A stretch of 64,000 bases of DNA from assembly GCF_963678635.1 (NCBI RefSeq), contig NC_087070.1, forward strand, positions 32,790,695-32,854,694, given 5' to 3'. The notes beneath the pieces are model-generated. The model was not told the DNA's origin and ran no database searches. It worked only from the letters and a program-made list of their open reading frames with translations. The position numbers and the translations under genes were made by a program. The DNA is from Symsagittifera roscoffensis (lineage: Eukaryota > Xenacoelomorpha > Acoela > Convolutidae). Below are positions 22,226 through 34,709 of this stretch, in pieces; position 1 is the first letter of the stretch; every line of letters starts with the position of its first letter.

Positions 22226-22240
22226 GGTGCGACCATAAGT
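22226..22240 (+). promoter_or_regulatory. primer-binding site
   Basis: TGGTGCGACCATAAG starts two bases after the 5' LTR. TGG is the complement of a tRNA CCA end, and the rest would pair with a tRNA ending GGTCGCACCA. I cannot name the tRNA from memory with confidence. Confidence 0.75.
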
Positions 22241-23470
22241 CTCGAATAAGACCTTAATAGCTTAGAATTAACCAAAAATAGATTAGAATTTAGACAAAAC
22301 ATTTTCAAAATGTTATACGATAATAATTTAATCGAAATGTCTCTACGACTCAATAGATCAGAGCCGATATTCCGAACGATAATAGAACTACCCGGAATTG
22401 GAAGAAGACCTCGAACAAGAGACGACACACGACAAAGTAGAAATTTACCAAACAGTTTTATGATCGTACGGCAAAAGCCAACACAAACTTTTATATTTAG
22501 AATCTTATTAGCAATGACTTTAGATTTTCATCTGCAAACATAAAATTTTGAAGTCAATCTTCATGATCATTTCAGGCGCTAAACAAAATTATTAATATAC
22601 AATAACGATTGATAGAAAGATCTCAGATCGTTTTCTTAATTTCTGCAGTCTTATATAAAACATGTTTGAAAAATATTTATTGAAAATGAAAATAAAAATT
22701 AGTGGCATGACAATAAATTGTTAAAAATCATAAAATCATCTGTTGTCGCAGCTTCATCACCTAAACATAACAGCAATCATAAGCTCACTAATATCATTAA
22801 AAAACTAAATATTTTTCCTAAATAAATTTAAACCAAATTAAACTTAAATTCACTTAATTTTAACATTAGATCATCAAGACTTATCCTTGGATCTCAATAA
22901 ATTTTCTATCTCACTAAATTTAAAACCTGATCATCAAGGCCTATCCTTGGATCAAAAAGAACAATTTTGTTCTCCCCCAACCACTTAACAAGTGTCTAAC
23001 GACATCAAACGTCGATTCACTATCCAACCTTTCCAAAAAGACCCAAGACTAATAGAAATTTTTAAATAAAACTAACCATTCAAATTAGGATAAACAGTGA
23101 AGAACTTCGGTTATTCATCCTTCACTTGAACCCTCCTCTTACCAGACCCAGGATAGATCTTAGATTTAGTAAGTTTAAAATAGTACCTAACGAACTACTT
23201 GCGTTCTAATTATACCTGAACCTTGTGGATCGATTTACTATTCTCCAACCCTTGAACACAATCACTAGCCCTAAGTAAGATTAAGTAAGTTAACACCTTA
23301 GCTTAGACTAACCACGAGAAAGTAAAAAATCATTCCTCGGAATCGATATACTTTTCTCTCCAACCCTAAATAAAAAGACCCAGGTTAAGCTAACCAAAAA
23401 ATCGTAAGGACTAACAGTCTAAGAAAATAGAAATACCTAACAACTTTTTGCATATCTCATCCTAAACCTT
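22241..23470 (+). other. untranslated leader of the LTR element
   Basis: About 1.2 kb with no supported gene. A 77-codon frame at 22,310-22,543 is unconvincing. A short direct duplication around TATCCTTGGATC occurs near 22,880 and 22,945. Packaging signals are expected here but cannot be identified by eye. Confidence 0.5.
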
Positions 23471-23847
23471 ATGTCATTCAAAAATCTAGGAAACAAACAA
23501 ACAATAGTTTTACACAACTGTGAGATAGATAACAAAAAATACGATCTTGTCATCACACCTCATACACAAACAGTTGGATACATTAGAACAAAACAACAAA
23601 CAATAAAAAGAAAAACAACAAACAAAGACAAATCACACGAAAAATTTTTTCAAAAAATAGAAACCTATTTTCAGAATCAGAAGCCAGCAATTTAGATGAA
23701 CTCTACAAATTAAAAGAATCAATTGATAAAAATTGGCCCATTCACGATCAATTATATTTTTCCGATTCAGAAACAACTTCAAATTCATCAAAAAGAGGAA
23801 AAAGAAGAAAAAAAGCAATACAAACACAAACCAGTACACTTGCATAA
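23471..23847 (+). pseudogene. small pre-gag ORF with basic tail, one frameshift
   Basis: A 74-codon frame opens with ATG at 23,471. Near 23,670 the neighbouring frame takes over without loss of protein-like character and runs to a TAA at 23,845. The joined product would be about 125 residues: a Lys/Thr/Gln-rich first half, an acidic middle and a basic cluster (KRGKRRKK) near the end that looks like a nuclear-localisation or RNA-binding patch. It lies 60 bp before gag. Complex retroviruses encode small basic RNA-binding regulators, but position and charge alone do not prove such a role. It could also be chance in A-rich sequence. Confidence 0.35.
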
Positions 23848-23906
23848 TTGGAATCAATCAATTAGACACATTGATAGTTATATATTAACAGTCATCAAAC
23901 GAAAAA

Positions 23907-24905
23907 ATGAGCCACACTCAAAGTGACGAGAGTCCATATGACGAAGAGACTTACCCCTTCCTCATAGATGCACCCGATAATAGGGGGCAACATGATTTTT
24001 GCAAAAATTTACTCGTAAATTTGTTTGAACCCGGAATCAGTCCACGCAAAGCAGAATTCCTAGATGTAAAAACCAAAAGACAAATTATTGAACATTATTT
24101 GAAAGATATATGTAACTTAACACAACAATATGGAATCTACACCATTGAATTCAGCATACCAAATACGAATCATCGTAAATACGTAATTCAAACAGATGAT
24201 CTTGAATTAGAATTTTCAAAAGTATTCTTAGAATATATCAAAAGCATGCAATATCATAATTCACAAAGAGCAAACTCTATATTCACTAACGAAGTTTTTG
24301 CAATAAAATATACCTATATTTCTATATTAGAAAAAACCGAATTTCAAAGTATCTCACCAACTGAAACATCCAAACATACAAAAGTACGACAAGAAATCAC
24401 ATTATTTTCAACTTTTCTTCATATAATTAAAGAATATTTCACTAAAGACGATGTTTCACAACACACAAAACATGACTTACAAAAAATGTTGGCATGGTTT
24501 ATAATAGATTATTTCACACATAATTTAGACTTAATTTCACAAGCAAGAAAAAATTTTAGACCTCAAAATCCAAATGATGATACTGCCATTACAGAACAAT
24601 CAGACTACGTTTGGGACCCTGAATGGTCTCATCCTACATTTATAAATATCCCATAATCTATTTCAAGTCAAGCAATAAGTACAAAATCTTACCACAGAGT
24701 TTATGTAAAAGTAGTACCACTAACCATTGATGCAACACCATTAAACTACAATACATTTTTACCTGATACACGAAATAACAGTTTAAATTTGACCGTCATA
24801 CACAATGAAAACCTTAATGGAACTAGAAATCTTACACAACAAGATATTCAAACACCATCACACTTCATAAATGAAGAAACTGTCCAAACAACAACAACTA
24901 CAATA
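23907..24905 (+). pseudogene. gag, N-terminal region
   Basis: A 249-codon frame begins with ATG at 23,907 and has a mixed charged/hydrophobic, largely helical composition as expected for a matrix-like gag domain. It is closed by a TAA at 24,654, but the same frame continues without stops for about 80 more codons of Thr/Gln/Asn-rich sequence. A frame change near 24,900 then leads into another open stretch towards the capsid part. No myristoylation-type N-terminus is seen (the second residue is Ser). No close family is recognised; the assignment rests on its place before the knuckle-bearing part of gag. Confidence 0.65.
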
Positions 24906-25203
24906 CAAATACACAACTACAAAGTATTTCACCAATACATCCAAATTTATCAACACCAAGAAATACAAATACTTCACTGGCACAAGTAACCTTACAGTCA
25001 ACCGTTAAACCTTCGGTTGCTCCAAAATATTCACATATGGATTATCAAACATATAGACCCATGACAGTACCACCAAAATCACGAAAAACGTTCACAAGAA
25101 ACACTTTTGCAGAACACAATTATAATTATGCACATTCGTCAAAAACAAACTACCCCCACGAAAAAATAATAATCATGTATGCTCTCACTATTGGGATAAC
25201 CCA

Positions 25204-27070
25204 ATGACAACAACCAACTCAGTAAGTTTTCGAACTAATTCACATCCTCCACAGGATCATAGTGAAAATTACCCATTCTTTCAACAAAATAAAAATAAAA
25301 AGCAAGCACCTCATCATACAGATTACTTATCATCTGATGATGATTATTTACAACCAGACATTTTTGCACCATATACCCAAGAATATCGCACACAAGGATC
25401 GCAACGACCTCATACATATAATAGAATTTTTTCTCCAAACCCAACAGATACACGAAATCAACAACCAATACATATGCCAAATCCAACTAATACACAATCT
25501 TTTCAACCGATTCAACCACAAAACCCAATGACTATACACTCGTATCAACCAACTCAAATGCAAAATGAAATACCACTTCCATATTATCTTCAGCAACACG
25601 AAATAACAAAAAACCAACTTTCAAATTTTACGCAAATGCCAAATGCCGCAGAATCACTACAAATGACAATGAATCCATACCTCATGGGTGGATCATCAAT
25701 AACGTCAAATAAACCACTGATGGTATTTACAGGAACAGATCCTGAAAATTCTGTAGAAGATTATTTAAATGCAGTAACAGCAATATTAATTTTAAATATA
25801 GGACCTGAACCAATTAATACGCCACTACATCAAAATTGGATACATAGACGCACAGCATTGATACAAACAACCTTAGATGGCGCAGCTCAAAAATGGTTTT
25901 CAGTATTACCTATAGAAATAAAATCAGACTGGAAAAGATTTACACAAGAATTTTCAAAAGTGTTTGACTCCGAAGGAAATAAACAACACCAAAGAGTTCT
26001 ATGAAAATGAAATTCGCAGATTACCAAATGAAACCATCAAACAATTAGCAGTACGTATCAAAACACTAGTACGAAATGCATATTCACTTAATACACATGA
26101 CTATAAAAACACAAAAATGACAGAAATTTTAATGATGACCTTAACACCTCAATTAAGGAAAATAGCAATAAAAAAGAGAGCATCTCATCCTTCCTCAATT
26201 CGAGAGCCAGATTTAGATTTTCGAAAACTAGTAGACAAACTAGAGCAAGCGGAAATCACAATGAAACTTGAAGAAACAGAAAATCTAAAACTACAATATG
26301 TTAATCGAATTGAAACAAACACTACATATATAAATAACATACACGAATCAGATACAGACCTAGTTGAAAAAATCACTGAAATACTAAATATTTATGAAAA
26401 ACACCCAAATTTTAAAGGCAAACCATCTTTCAAAAAATGGTGTAATTATTGCCGACAATACGGACACAGTATTTCCGAATGCAGACAAAAACAACAAGAT
26501 AACCAAAACAAACCTCAAAAGCATAAAGAACCAAATAAATCGTTCTATCAATATATGAAAAAAGATCAAAATCTACCAAACAAAAATATATACAGTAATA
26601 ACAGTTCAGGAAAACCACTTCCGAACAACACCAATTACACAAGAAATCAATCACCATATAACTCAAGTTATAGAGGAAGATCACCAGAACGAAGAAATAC
26701 ACAGAATTCTTCACAAAATAATTATAATCGATCAAATAGTCAAAATAACTATTCGAGATCAAATTACAATGCAACACATTTTGTTTCAAGATCCAGTTCC
26801 CAATCAAACCCAAGGAATAAACACTATTTCAATAATCAATCACGAAACTCATCATACAACCGAAATAGAAACTATTCACATAATCGAAATAGAAGTTATT
26901 CGAACAATCGAAATCAGAATTACCCGAACAATCGATCAAGAAATAACTCGTATAATAGATCAAACTATCGCAGATCAAATGACAATTATCAAAACAGATC
27001 ACGGAATAATTCACAAAATCGAAATTCAAGTTATAATAATCAGTCACCACATAGGAATAATAACCTATAA
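25204..27070 (+). pseudogene. gag, capsid and nucleocapsid region
   Basis: The first frame (25,204-26,004) has a Pro/Gln-rich start and then a Ty3-type capsid block with FTGTDPENSVEDYL and LDGAAQKWFSVLP. It shifts frame at about 25,970-26,000 into 25,964-27,070, which continues the capsid and then carries a perfect CCHC zinc knuckle, CNYCRQYGHSISEC (26,441-26,482). After the knuckle come about 170 residues of Asn/Arg/Ser/Tyr-rich low-complexity sequence built on NRN-type repeats, probably an RNA-binding disordered tail. Apart from the shift the frame is intact. Gag would coat and package the element RNA. Confidence 0.9.
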
Positions 27071-27320
27071 AATAATTCTAAACATCGATACAGAAGTAGT
27101 ACACCAAAACATCAAAGACATATTAATCAAGTACAGTCAAATGAAGAAAAACATCAGACCCCCCAGGTATTGATGACACAGGAAGTAACGATTTACAACT
27201 AAATCAAATAAACTGTGGATCATCAGATACAGAAAGTGATACAGAAAATACCATCTCCGTAAATATGATAACAGTCGAAAACGACTACGAACCTATCATA
27301 TATGAACAACTTTTTACATA

Positions 27321-28908
27321 ACATAATGACCTCCTTCACAATTATTATATTGAACCCATCAATACTACACGAACTGCACAAGAAATAAACGAAATTAACA
27401 CGGTAAATAAACCCGATGAAAAAGACAAAATAAAATGTTTAAACAAAAATCATATTTATCAAAACATACAAAATAACAACCCAGAGAAAAAATTTGGACA
27501 ATACCATTTCTCTTAGAAAATCCAAGAAACAAAGATTTCAACCACCAGATCTTGAAATTGATTTTTTAATTGATTCAGGAGCAGAATCAAACATAATTAA
27601 TATTCCCACATGGAATGAAATCAAAATATTACATCCAAAATTAACGACTCTTGCAACCTCTAGTAAAATAGCAACAGCACAAGGATCAACATTAGTAAAT
27701 TATGGGAAAATCCAATTATTCTTTCTCCCCACAAGAACAATGGAACAAAATAAAATTCTAAACAAACCATTTAAACAAATATTTCATATTACTGATATTA
27801 AACACAATATCATTGGCATAACATTTATATCAAAATATATACCAACAATCAACATCTTGAATAGTAAAATACTAATCAAAGATAAATACACAAAAACAAA
27901 AAATACAGCTCTAGCATTTTTTAAAAGATTAAATAAACAACCACCATTCTTTTCAAAATTTTATCCAACTTATAACCAACAACGGAAACACCTGAAACCA
28001 CTATCAAGAAATATATATAACTTTTCAATAAAACAAGTCCACCAGCATGATAAAAGTCAAAATAAACAACAACTTTTTATGTCAGACTTTGAATTTAAAC
28101 CTATTTACAAGTTTTTCAAAATCACAATTTCATCTATAAAATATTTGAAAAACACGAATTCCGACATCATTTCGCTACACGTGTATAACAATATAACGTA
28201 TCAAGTAACATTACCATTAGGACTTTTAGGATATTGCAAAACAAACGCTACAATCTCACCCATACATGAAAAAGCATACCGCGTAAATAATATACTCCAA
28301 TTATTAGATATTTGCCAATCCACAATTCTTAACGAAGAATTATCAATAAATAACATAATAAGCAATGAAAAGAGAAACACAGATTACTTCATAAAAACAC
28401 CATATTGTAAACCGACATTCAATATAACAAATTACACAAAAGAACAACAACAATTTTTAACGATGTTTAACTTTGAACACTCACAAATCACACAAATCGA
28501 ATTTGACAAACTAGCAAAACAACTATTAAAATATTCAACAGTCTGCGCAACATCAAAATTTGATGTTGGGAAAATCAGTTCAGCACTACCTCTCCCGTTA
28601 AAACCTGACGCAGTTTTCAAAAAACAAAGAGCTAGTAAAGTACCAATTCCTTTACATGACAAAGTAAACAGATTACTTGATATTTTAGAACAATACAAAA
28701 TTATCTCACCAGTAAATAAAGAAGAACAACCAAAAGGTAACACATTTATTAACCCTGTTATCATCCTAGCAAAAGGAGAATCATTAAAAATAGTTTTAGA
28801 CGCTAGATACCTCAATTCACTAATAGACGAATCAAAATGCAATTGGCCTATTGAACCAATACAAGTTATTTTAACAAAAATAAACGGAAAATACTTTGAC
28901 GGAAAATA
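27321..28908 (+). repeat. protease-RT tandem duplication, unit 1
   Basis: 1,588-bp period. Unit 1 ends inside the RT palm (at GGAAAATACTTT, 28,886-28,897), then about 12 bases, then the whole segment starts again at ACATAATGAC (28,909). The two units differ at a few percent of positions. Confidence 0.95.
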
Positions 28909-29104
28909 CATAATGACACTCCTTCACAATTATTATATTGAACCCATCAATACTACACAAACTGCCCAAGAAATAAACGAAATTAACACGGTAAATAAAC
29001 CCGATGAAAAAGACAAAATAAAATGTTTAAACAAAAATCATATTTATCAAAACATACAAAATAACAACCCAGAGAAAAAATTTGGACAATACCATTTCTC
29101 TTAG
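27494..29104 (+). pseudogene. pol unit 1: protease and truncated RT
   Basis: The aspartic protease has FLIDSGAESN (Asp-Ser-Gly active site, residues about 25-34) and NIIGITFI near residue 115. A long connector follows, then the start of the RT fingers (VPIPLHDKV, then INPVIILAKGESLKIVLDARYLNS). The RT stops before its catalytic motifs because the frame runs into the duplicated copy of the gag-pol junction. Protease is in a different frame from the upstream open stretch; the two overlap at about 27,494-27,516 beside AGAAAAAATTTGG, where frameshifting could join gag to pol. This unit can give a protease but no polymerase. Confidence 0.9.
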
Positions 29105-30485
29105 AAAATCCAAGAAACAAAGATTTCAACCACCAGATCTTGAAATTGATTTTTTAATTGATTCAGGAGCAGAATCAAACATAATTAATATTCCCACATG
29201 GAATGAAATCAAAATATTACATCCAAAATTAACGACTCTTGCAACCTCTAGTAAAATAGCAACAGCACAAGGATCAACATTAGTAAATTATGGGAAAATC
29301 CAATTATTCCTTCTCCCCACAAGAACAATGGAACAAAATAAAATTCTAAACAAACCATTTAAACAAATATTTCATATTACTGATATTAAACACAATATCA
29401 TTGGCATAACATTTATATCAAAATATATACCAACAATCAACATCTTGAATATTAAAATACTAATCAAAGATAAGTACACAAAAACAAAAAATACAGCTCT
29501 AGCATTTTTTAAAAGATTAAATAAACAACCACCATTCTTTTCAAAATTTTATCCAACTTATAACCAACAACGGAAACACCTGAAACCACTATCAAGAAAT
29601 ATATATAACTTTTCAATAAAACAAGTCCACCAGCATGATAAAAGTCAAAATAAACAACAACTTTTTATGTCAGACTTTGAATTTAAACCTATTCACAAGT
29701 TTTTCAAAATCACAATTTCATCTATAAAATATTTGAAAAACACGAATTCCGACATCATTTTGCTACACGTGTATAACAATATAACGTATCAAGTAACATT
29801 ACCCTTAGGACTTTTAGGATATTGCAAAACAAACGCTACAATCTCACCCATACATGAAAAAGCATACCGCGTAAATAATATACTCCAATTATTAGATATT
29901 TGCCAATCCACAATTCTTAACGAAGAATTATCCATAAATAACATAATAAGCATTGAAAAGAGAAACACAGATTATTTCATAAAAACACCATATTTTAAAC
30001 CGACATTCAATATAACAAATTACACAAAAGAACAACAACAATTTTTAACGATGTTTAATTTTGAACACTCACAAATCACACAAATCGAATTTGACAAACT
30101 AGCAAAACAACTATTAAAATTTTCAACAGTCTACGCAACATCAAAATTTGATGTTGGGAAAATCAGTTCATCACTACCTCTCCCGTTAAAACCTGACGCA
30201 GTTTTCAAAAAACAAAGAGCTAGTAAAGTACCAATTCCTTTACATGACAAAGTAAACAGATTACTTGATATTTTAGAACAATACAAAATTATCTCACCAG
30301 TAAATAAAGAAGAACAACCAAAAGATAACACATTTATTAACCCTGTTATCATCCTAGCAAAAGGAGAATCATTAAAAATAGTTTTAGACGCTAGATACCT
30401 CAATTCACTAATAGACGAATCAAAATGCAATTGGCCTATTGAACCAATACAAGTTATTTTAACAAAAATAAACGGAAAATACTTT
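28909..30485 (+). repeat. protease-RT tandem duplication, unit 2
   Basis: Second copy of the 1.59-kb unit; beyond 30,485 the sequence goes on into the catalytic RT, so this is the original pol reading. Confidence 0.95.
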
Positions 30486-31013
30486 ACAACCGCAGATATG
30501 AATAGTGCATACAATCAAATGCCACTAGATGAACAATCACGACGTTGAAAACAATTTGTTATTGGAAATCAACAATATGAATTCAACCGCCTATTCTATG
30601 GAATTTCCATAGGACCAGCAGCATTTTCAGCTTTTATGAGCAAAATTTTTAGACCACTAATACTCAAGAAAAACCCAATCACCTATTTAGACGATGTTTT
30701 TATGCAATCACAGACAAAAGAAGAAATGTTTACAGTTTTAGAACACTATTATAAAATACTTCAGAACGAAAATCTGAAGGCTGCAACCGATAAATCACAC
30801 TTCTTTTTAACACGAGTTAAATTTTTAGGACATAATATAGAAAAAAACACAATCACTCCATTAAAATCACGCATTGATGCTATTCAAAAACATCAACCAC
30901 CAATAAACAAAAAGAAAATCCAAGAATTCCTTGGAATGTTAAATTTCTTAAGCAAGTACGTTTATAAAACGCAATTATACTTAAGACCGTTCTATAATAT
31001 CCTCAGACAATAA
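29082..31013 (+). pseudogene. pol unit 2: protease and reverse transcriptase
   Basis: Repeats the protease (DSGA) and connector, then a full RT: TTADMNSAYNQMPL (motif A), LFYGISIGPAAFSAFM (motif B) and ITYLDDVFM (motif C, YLDD), followed by VKFLGHNI and the EFLGMLNFLSKYV thumb typical of Ty3/gypsy. One TGA at 30,546 and one TAA at 31,011 interrupt an otherwise continuous frame, so the enzyme cannot be made as is. RT copies the element RNA primed by a tRNA at the site near 22,226. Confidence 0.93.
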
Positions 31014-32252
31014 AATAATTTTGAATGGACCACTGAACATCAAACACGATTTGAAGAAATTAAAAAACTTTTAACTGAACAAATTTCAAACACAATTCCA
31101 GATCCAAATCAACCATTCTATGCAATGTGCGATGCCTCAAATTTTGGCATCGGCGCAGCATTACTACAATCACACAGTGGTACAAATAAAATGAATTTTA
31201 TATCAGCAAATTCCCGATTATTCACTCAAGCAGAGCTACGACTCTCGACTCTAATGAGAGAATGTACAGCTATAATTTATACACTTACAGAATATGAATT
31301 TCTGATACTTGGATCAAAACATCCAACAGTTCTATTCACAGATCATAAACCAATCATTTTTCTCTTTACACAAAAGTCAAATCCCAATCACCGAGTTTAT
31401 AGACTTCAATTAATTCTAATGAAATTTCTAAACTTACATATAGTTTGGACAGCAGGAAATAATCTTGCATTACCAGATACATTAAGTCTAAATACACCAC
31501 CTGAATTACTTACACGAAAAACTACAGTTGAAATACCCAAAAATATAAAATTTTACCTTGCAAAAGACGAAATATCAACCCGACTAGAATGCAAATATGC
31601 AGTAAAAACTGACATTGAACAATCACAAATAAATAACCTACAACATTTCCCACTTTACTTAGATTGCCAAAATAATCACTATGAAGTTGATCTACTAGGA
31701 ACATCAACTTTCAAACCAATTCCATACTCACAATGGATAAAAAATAACACCCAACAAAAACGAATAAAACACAGCTCACATAAAAAAGACCTTTTTCCGT
31801 TAATTGAAAAAGAAAATTTAACTGATAAAATAAAATTATCAGGACCACAAACAAATGATTCAAAATACACAATAAATCAAGTCTTTGACCTCCATGAGCC
31901 ACTTGACACAATTCCCCTATCTAAATTAGAAATTGAAAATATTTTTCTCTCTCCAACAGATAAAATTACAATTGAAATCTTGAAACAATATCAAATTCTT
32001 GACCCAGTAATTAGACAACTAAAATCATGGCACAAATACAAAACTAAGCCCGTAAAGGCAGATACCACAATTTTAGGAAATAAAACACTCCTCCGATATT
32101 TCCGAAAATTTGATCATACAACAATTAATGAAAACACAGACCTTCTAGAATACCAATTTAATGACTCTAAAGTTCCTTGTCTCCCTCTAATAGCTTTTAA
32201 CATTTCACATACACAAAACACTAAAGGACACTCTGGATCAGAGAAAACATAA
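31014..32252 (+). pseudogene. pol: RNase H and connection region
   Basis: Same frame as the RT. RNase H motifs: FYAMCDASNFGIGAALLQ (first Asp), LMRECTAIIYTL (Glu) and LFTDHKPI (Asp), then HIVWTAGNNLALPDTLS in place of the usual W-x-G-x-x-N-x-x-AD end. The next 230 residues lead to the integrase zinc-binding region; HSGSEKT precedes a TAA at about 32,250. RNase H removes the RNA strand during cDNA synthesis. Confidence 0.92.
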
Positions 32253-33687
32253 TCAAATTTTACACAAAATTTTTACCTTCCAAATGCACCAATTTGGCTA
32301 AAAGTACTATGCAATGATTGTATAGTATGTCAGCTAAATAAACCTTATCCAAATCAAAAACAAATAGCACAAAAACAAGATTTTAAAGGACAAAGTTTAT
32401 ATTTTAACCATCGTATTTCATTCGATACAAAAGGACCAATTTCACCATCCTCTGAAGGAAACTCCTACATTATGGTAATTGTTGATGCATTTACACATTA
32501 TGTAGCACTCAACCCAGTACCACATTATAACGCTTATTATGCTTACACAACACTTTATGAACACTGGATAGCTAAATTCGGATTACCCGAAATCTTAGTT
32601 ACAGACAACGGTACAGAATTCATAAATAATGAAATCATCACACTATGTCACTTATATAACATCAAACACAAACCGCGTACATCTCATGCACCTTGGACAA
32701 ACGGTTTAGTCGAAGGTATGAATTGTTCACTACAAGAAAATCTTAGATGTATCATAAATGGAAATGATACAAGATACACAGAATGGTCAGCAAATGTAAA
32801 ATTATTTCCCTTAGCATATAATTCACAAATTACGACAACTCTAGGAATGTCACCATACAAAATGGTTTTTAATCAAAAGCCACGTAAACCAATTATGTTT
32901 ACAGCAAACTCTCATAAAAATGCACAAGGTCATTGCCAGCCAAATAAAGACTCAGTTTGTTATAACCTACCTTTTTTTACACGCATGATGAAGATCATTT
33001 TCATCACCCACAAATCCTTAAATTAGCCTCCGGTACACATACCGAATGGATTTTAAATAGAGATAAAAAACACAATGAAATTTATCAAAGAATAACAAAA
33101 AAATTGTTACAAAGGCAAAACATTAACGAACAAATTAATTCACGCTTTACACCAGCATCAGATTTAAAAATTGGAACATTTGTCTTAATATCTAATTTTA
33201 ATACACAAAAAGGAATTTCTAAAAAAATTACAACCCCTTCGCAAATTGCCAAACCCACTGACGTCACATATAAAATCACCGATTCAGACCAAAAAGAAAT
33301 TGTTCAACATCGGAACAATCTATTGCCTTACTACCCAAAAGAATAAGCACTACGCGAATTAACTCAATTATATTCTTTCACGGGTTTAAAAGTTATTCAA
33401 AATCACCCACATACGGAAAATGAAATAAATAAACAAAACGACATTCACCTTGAAAAACAAAATGAAAAACCAACTACAACCCAAAACAATACAAAAAAGC
33501 TAGATCAAAGAATACCTAAAAAAAAAAAAATAGCAAAATGATAGAAAAAATTATACCACAAGAACAAGTCAAGAAATCAGAACATAGAGAGTCATCACGA
33601 CTTAGAAATCAACCACGTAAAAACTACAAAACATTCATCCCACAATCTAAAATATTAAAGAAAGTTGAATTTCAAAAACAGCTTTAA
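32253..33687 (+). pseudogene. pol: integrase with C-terminal tail
   Basis: The zinc-binding CNDCIVC lies just after the TAA in the same frame. The catalytic triad is clear: SFDTKGPI, VTDNGTEF and GLVEGMN, with exactly 35 residues between the second Asp and the Glu (DD35E). After a frame change near 33,030 the tail (33,104-33,346) has a GTFVLISNF segment and HRNNLLPYYPKE, like GPY/F-type C-termini of Ty3/gypsy integrases. Past a TAA the frame stays open into a Lys-rich extension ending with SSRLRNQPRKNYKTF at about 33,687. Integrase inserts the cDNA; the 4-bp duplication fits. Confidence 0.92.
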
Positions 33688-34280
33688 ATTAAAATTTAAT
33701 AATCTTTGCACCTCTGAAACATTTTGAACTTTCATTTTTCAAAATAACATGCTGACAAACACGCAACGATTCTAGTTTAAATTTAGCCAATAGGATTCCT
33801 TCAATCCATCCCCTTCTATAACTCTAACACCAACTTATTAGCCGAAAAATATTCAACTCCAGGCATATCTATAACTATAACTTTGCAACCTCCAGGTCAG
33901 AAATAAGCAACTTGCTAAAACTTGACAACTAAAATAAATACCACCATAATATTACAACCCTCCCCTATCTAATAACGCAAAGATCAACAAAATATTGCCA
34001 ACTCAGACCTCAAAAACCCTCCAACCAAAACTCACAAATTAGCCTAAAGTAAAAAAGGACCATAATCATATAGCCTAAAGTACAAAATTCTCAAAAATAC
34101 CCCAGATCATCTGACAAACAAAAAATAAAGCAAAGAAGATCTCTCAAACACCATAAAATTAGCCCCCAACAACTTTTCACAAAACTCAACACACTTGTCA
34201 AAAAATCAATAAATAACTCGACCACACTTGAAAATCGCCCCAAACAACAAAAAATATTCGACCAAGAAATCATTTCTTAA
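33688..34280 (+). other. spacer between pol and the accessory genes
   Basis: About 600 bp, C-rich on the plus strand, with no supported ORF. This is where a splice acceptor for env-region mRNA would be expected, but none stands out. Confidence 0.4.
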
Positions 34281-34520
34281 ATGCTCTTCTCTCGATCAGT
34301 CAATATCTTTAAACATACAATTTTCAACATTTTTATAAACTTTTTTACAATACTTAAACTTTTATTCATATTTCTCTTTGATACCTTTGAAGCCTTTATA
34401 ATAATTTTAATCATTTTTTGCAATATATTTTTATTTTTCTACTCCCTATTTGAAATATATCTCCAACTTTCCCAAATCATTGACCATATTCACAGGTACA
34501 ATAAACCAAAGTTTATTTAA
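34281..34520 (+). CDS. small membrane protein ORF 1 (79 aa)
   Basis: The frame starts with ATG and is almost entirely hydrophobic from residue 12 to 62, with Phe/Ile/Leu runs that could form two membrane segments, and a short polar tail. Its TAA at 34,518 is followed directly by the ATG of the next ORF. Tiny hydrophobic proteins next to env recall viroporin-like accessory proteins, but T-rich DNA also yields such frames by chance, so function is unproven. Confidence 0.4.
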   Translation: MLFSRSVNIFKHTIFNIFINFFTILKLLFIFLFDTFEAFIIILIIFCNIFLFFYSLFEIYLQLSQIIDHIHRYNKPKFI

Positions 34521-34709
34521 ATGATACGAACCATTTTTAGTAAAACAGATATTTTTTTACTATTTGTAATTTTTATAACATTTTTATCATCCCTAATATT
34601 GACAATATGCAAATGTATAAAAAAGGCAATCATAACATTCGCCTTAGCAACAATCCTTTTAATTCTTTTCCTTGAAGAATACTACAATAAACAGAAATTT
34701 TTTCACTAA
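34521..34709 (+). CDS. small membrane protein ORF 2 (62 aa)
   Basis: Starts at the base after the previous stop. It has two hydrophobic segments (around residues 12-29 and 36-52) separated by a short Cys/Lys loop, and a polar C-terminus. Its last 38 bases overlap the start of the Pro/Ser-rich ORF at 34,672. The end-to-end and overlapping packing of three ORFs is the main argument that it is real. Confidence 0.4.
   Translation: MIRTIFSKTDIFLLFVIFITFLSSLILTICKCIKKAIITFALATILLILFLEEYYNKQKFFH

Noticed and set aside
34281..34520. Calling the tiny hydrophobic ORFs proven viroporins
   Set aside because: T-rich DNA produces hydrophobic frames by chance; only their packing supports them, so they are reported with low confidence.
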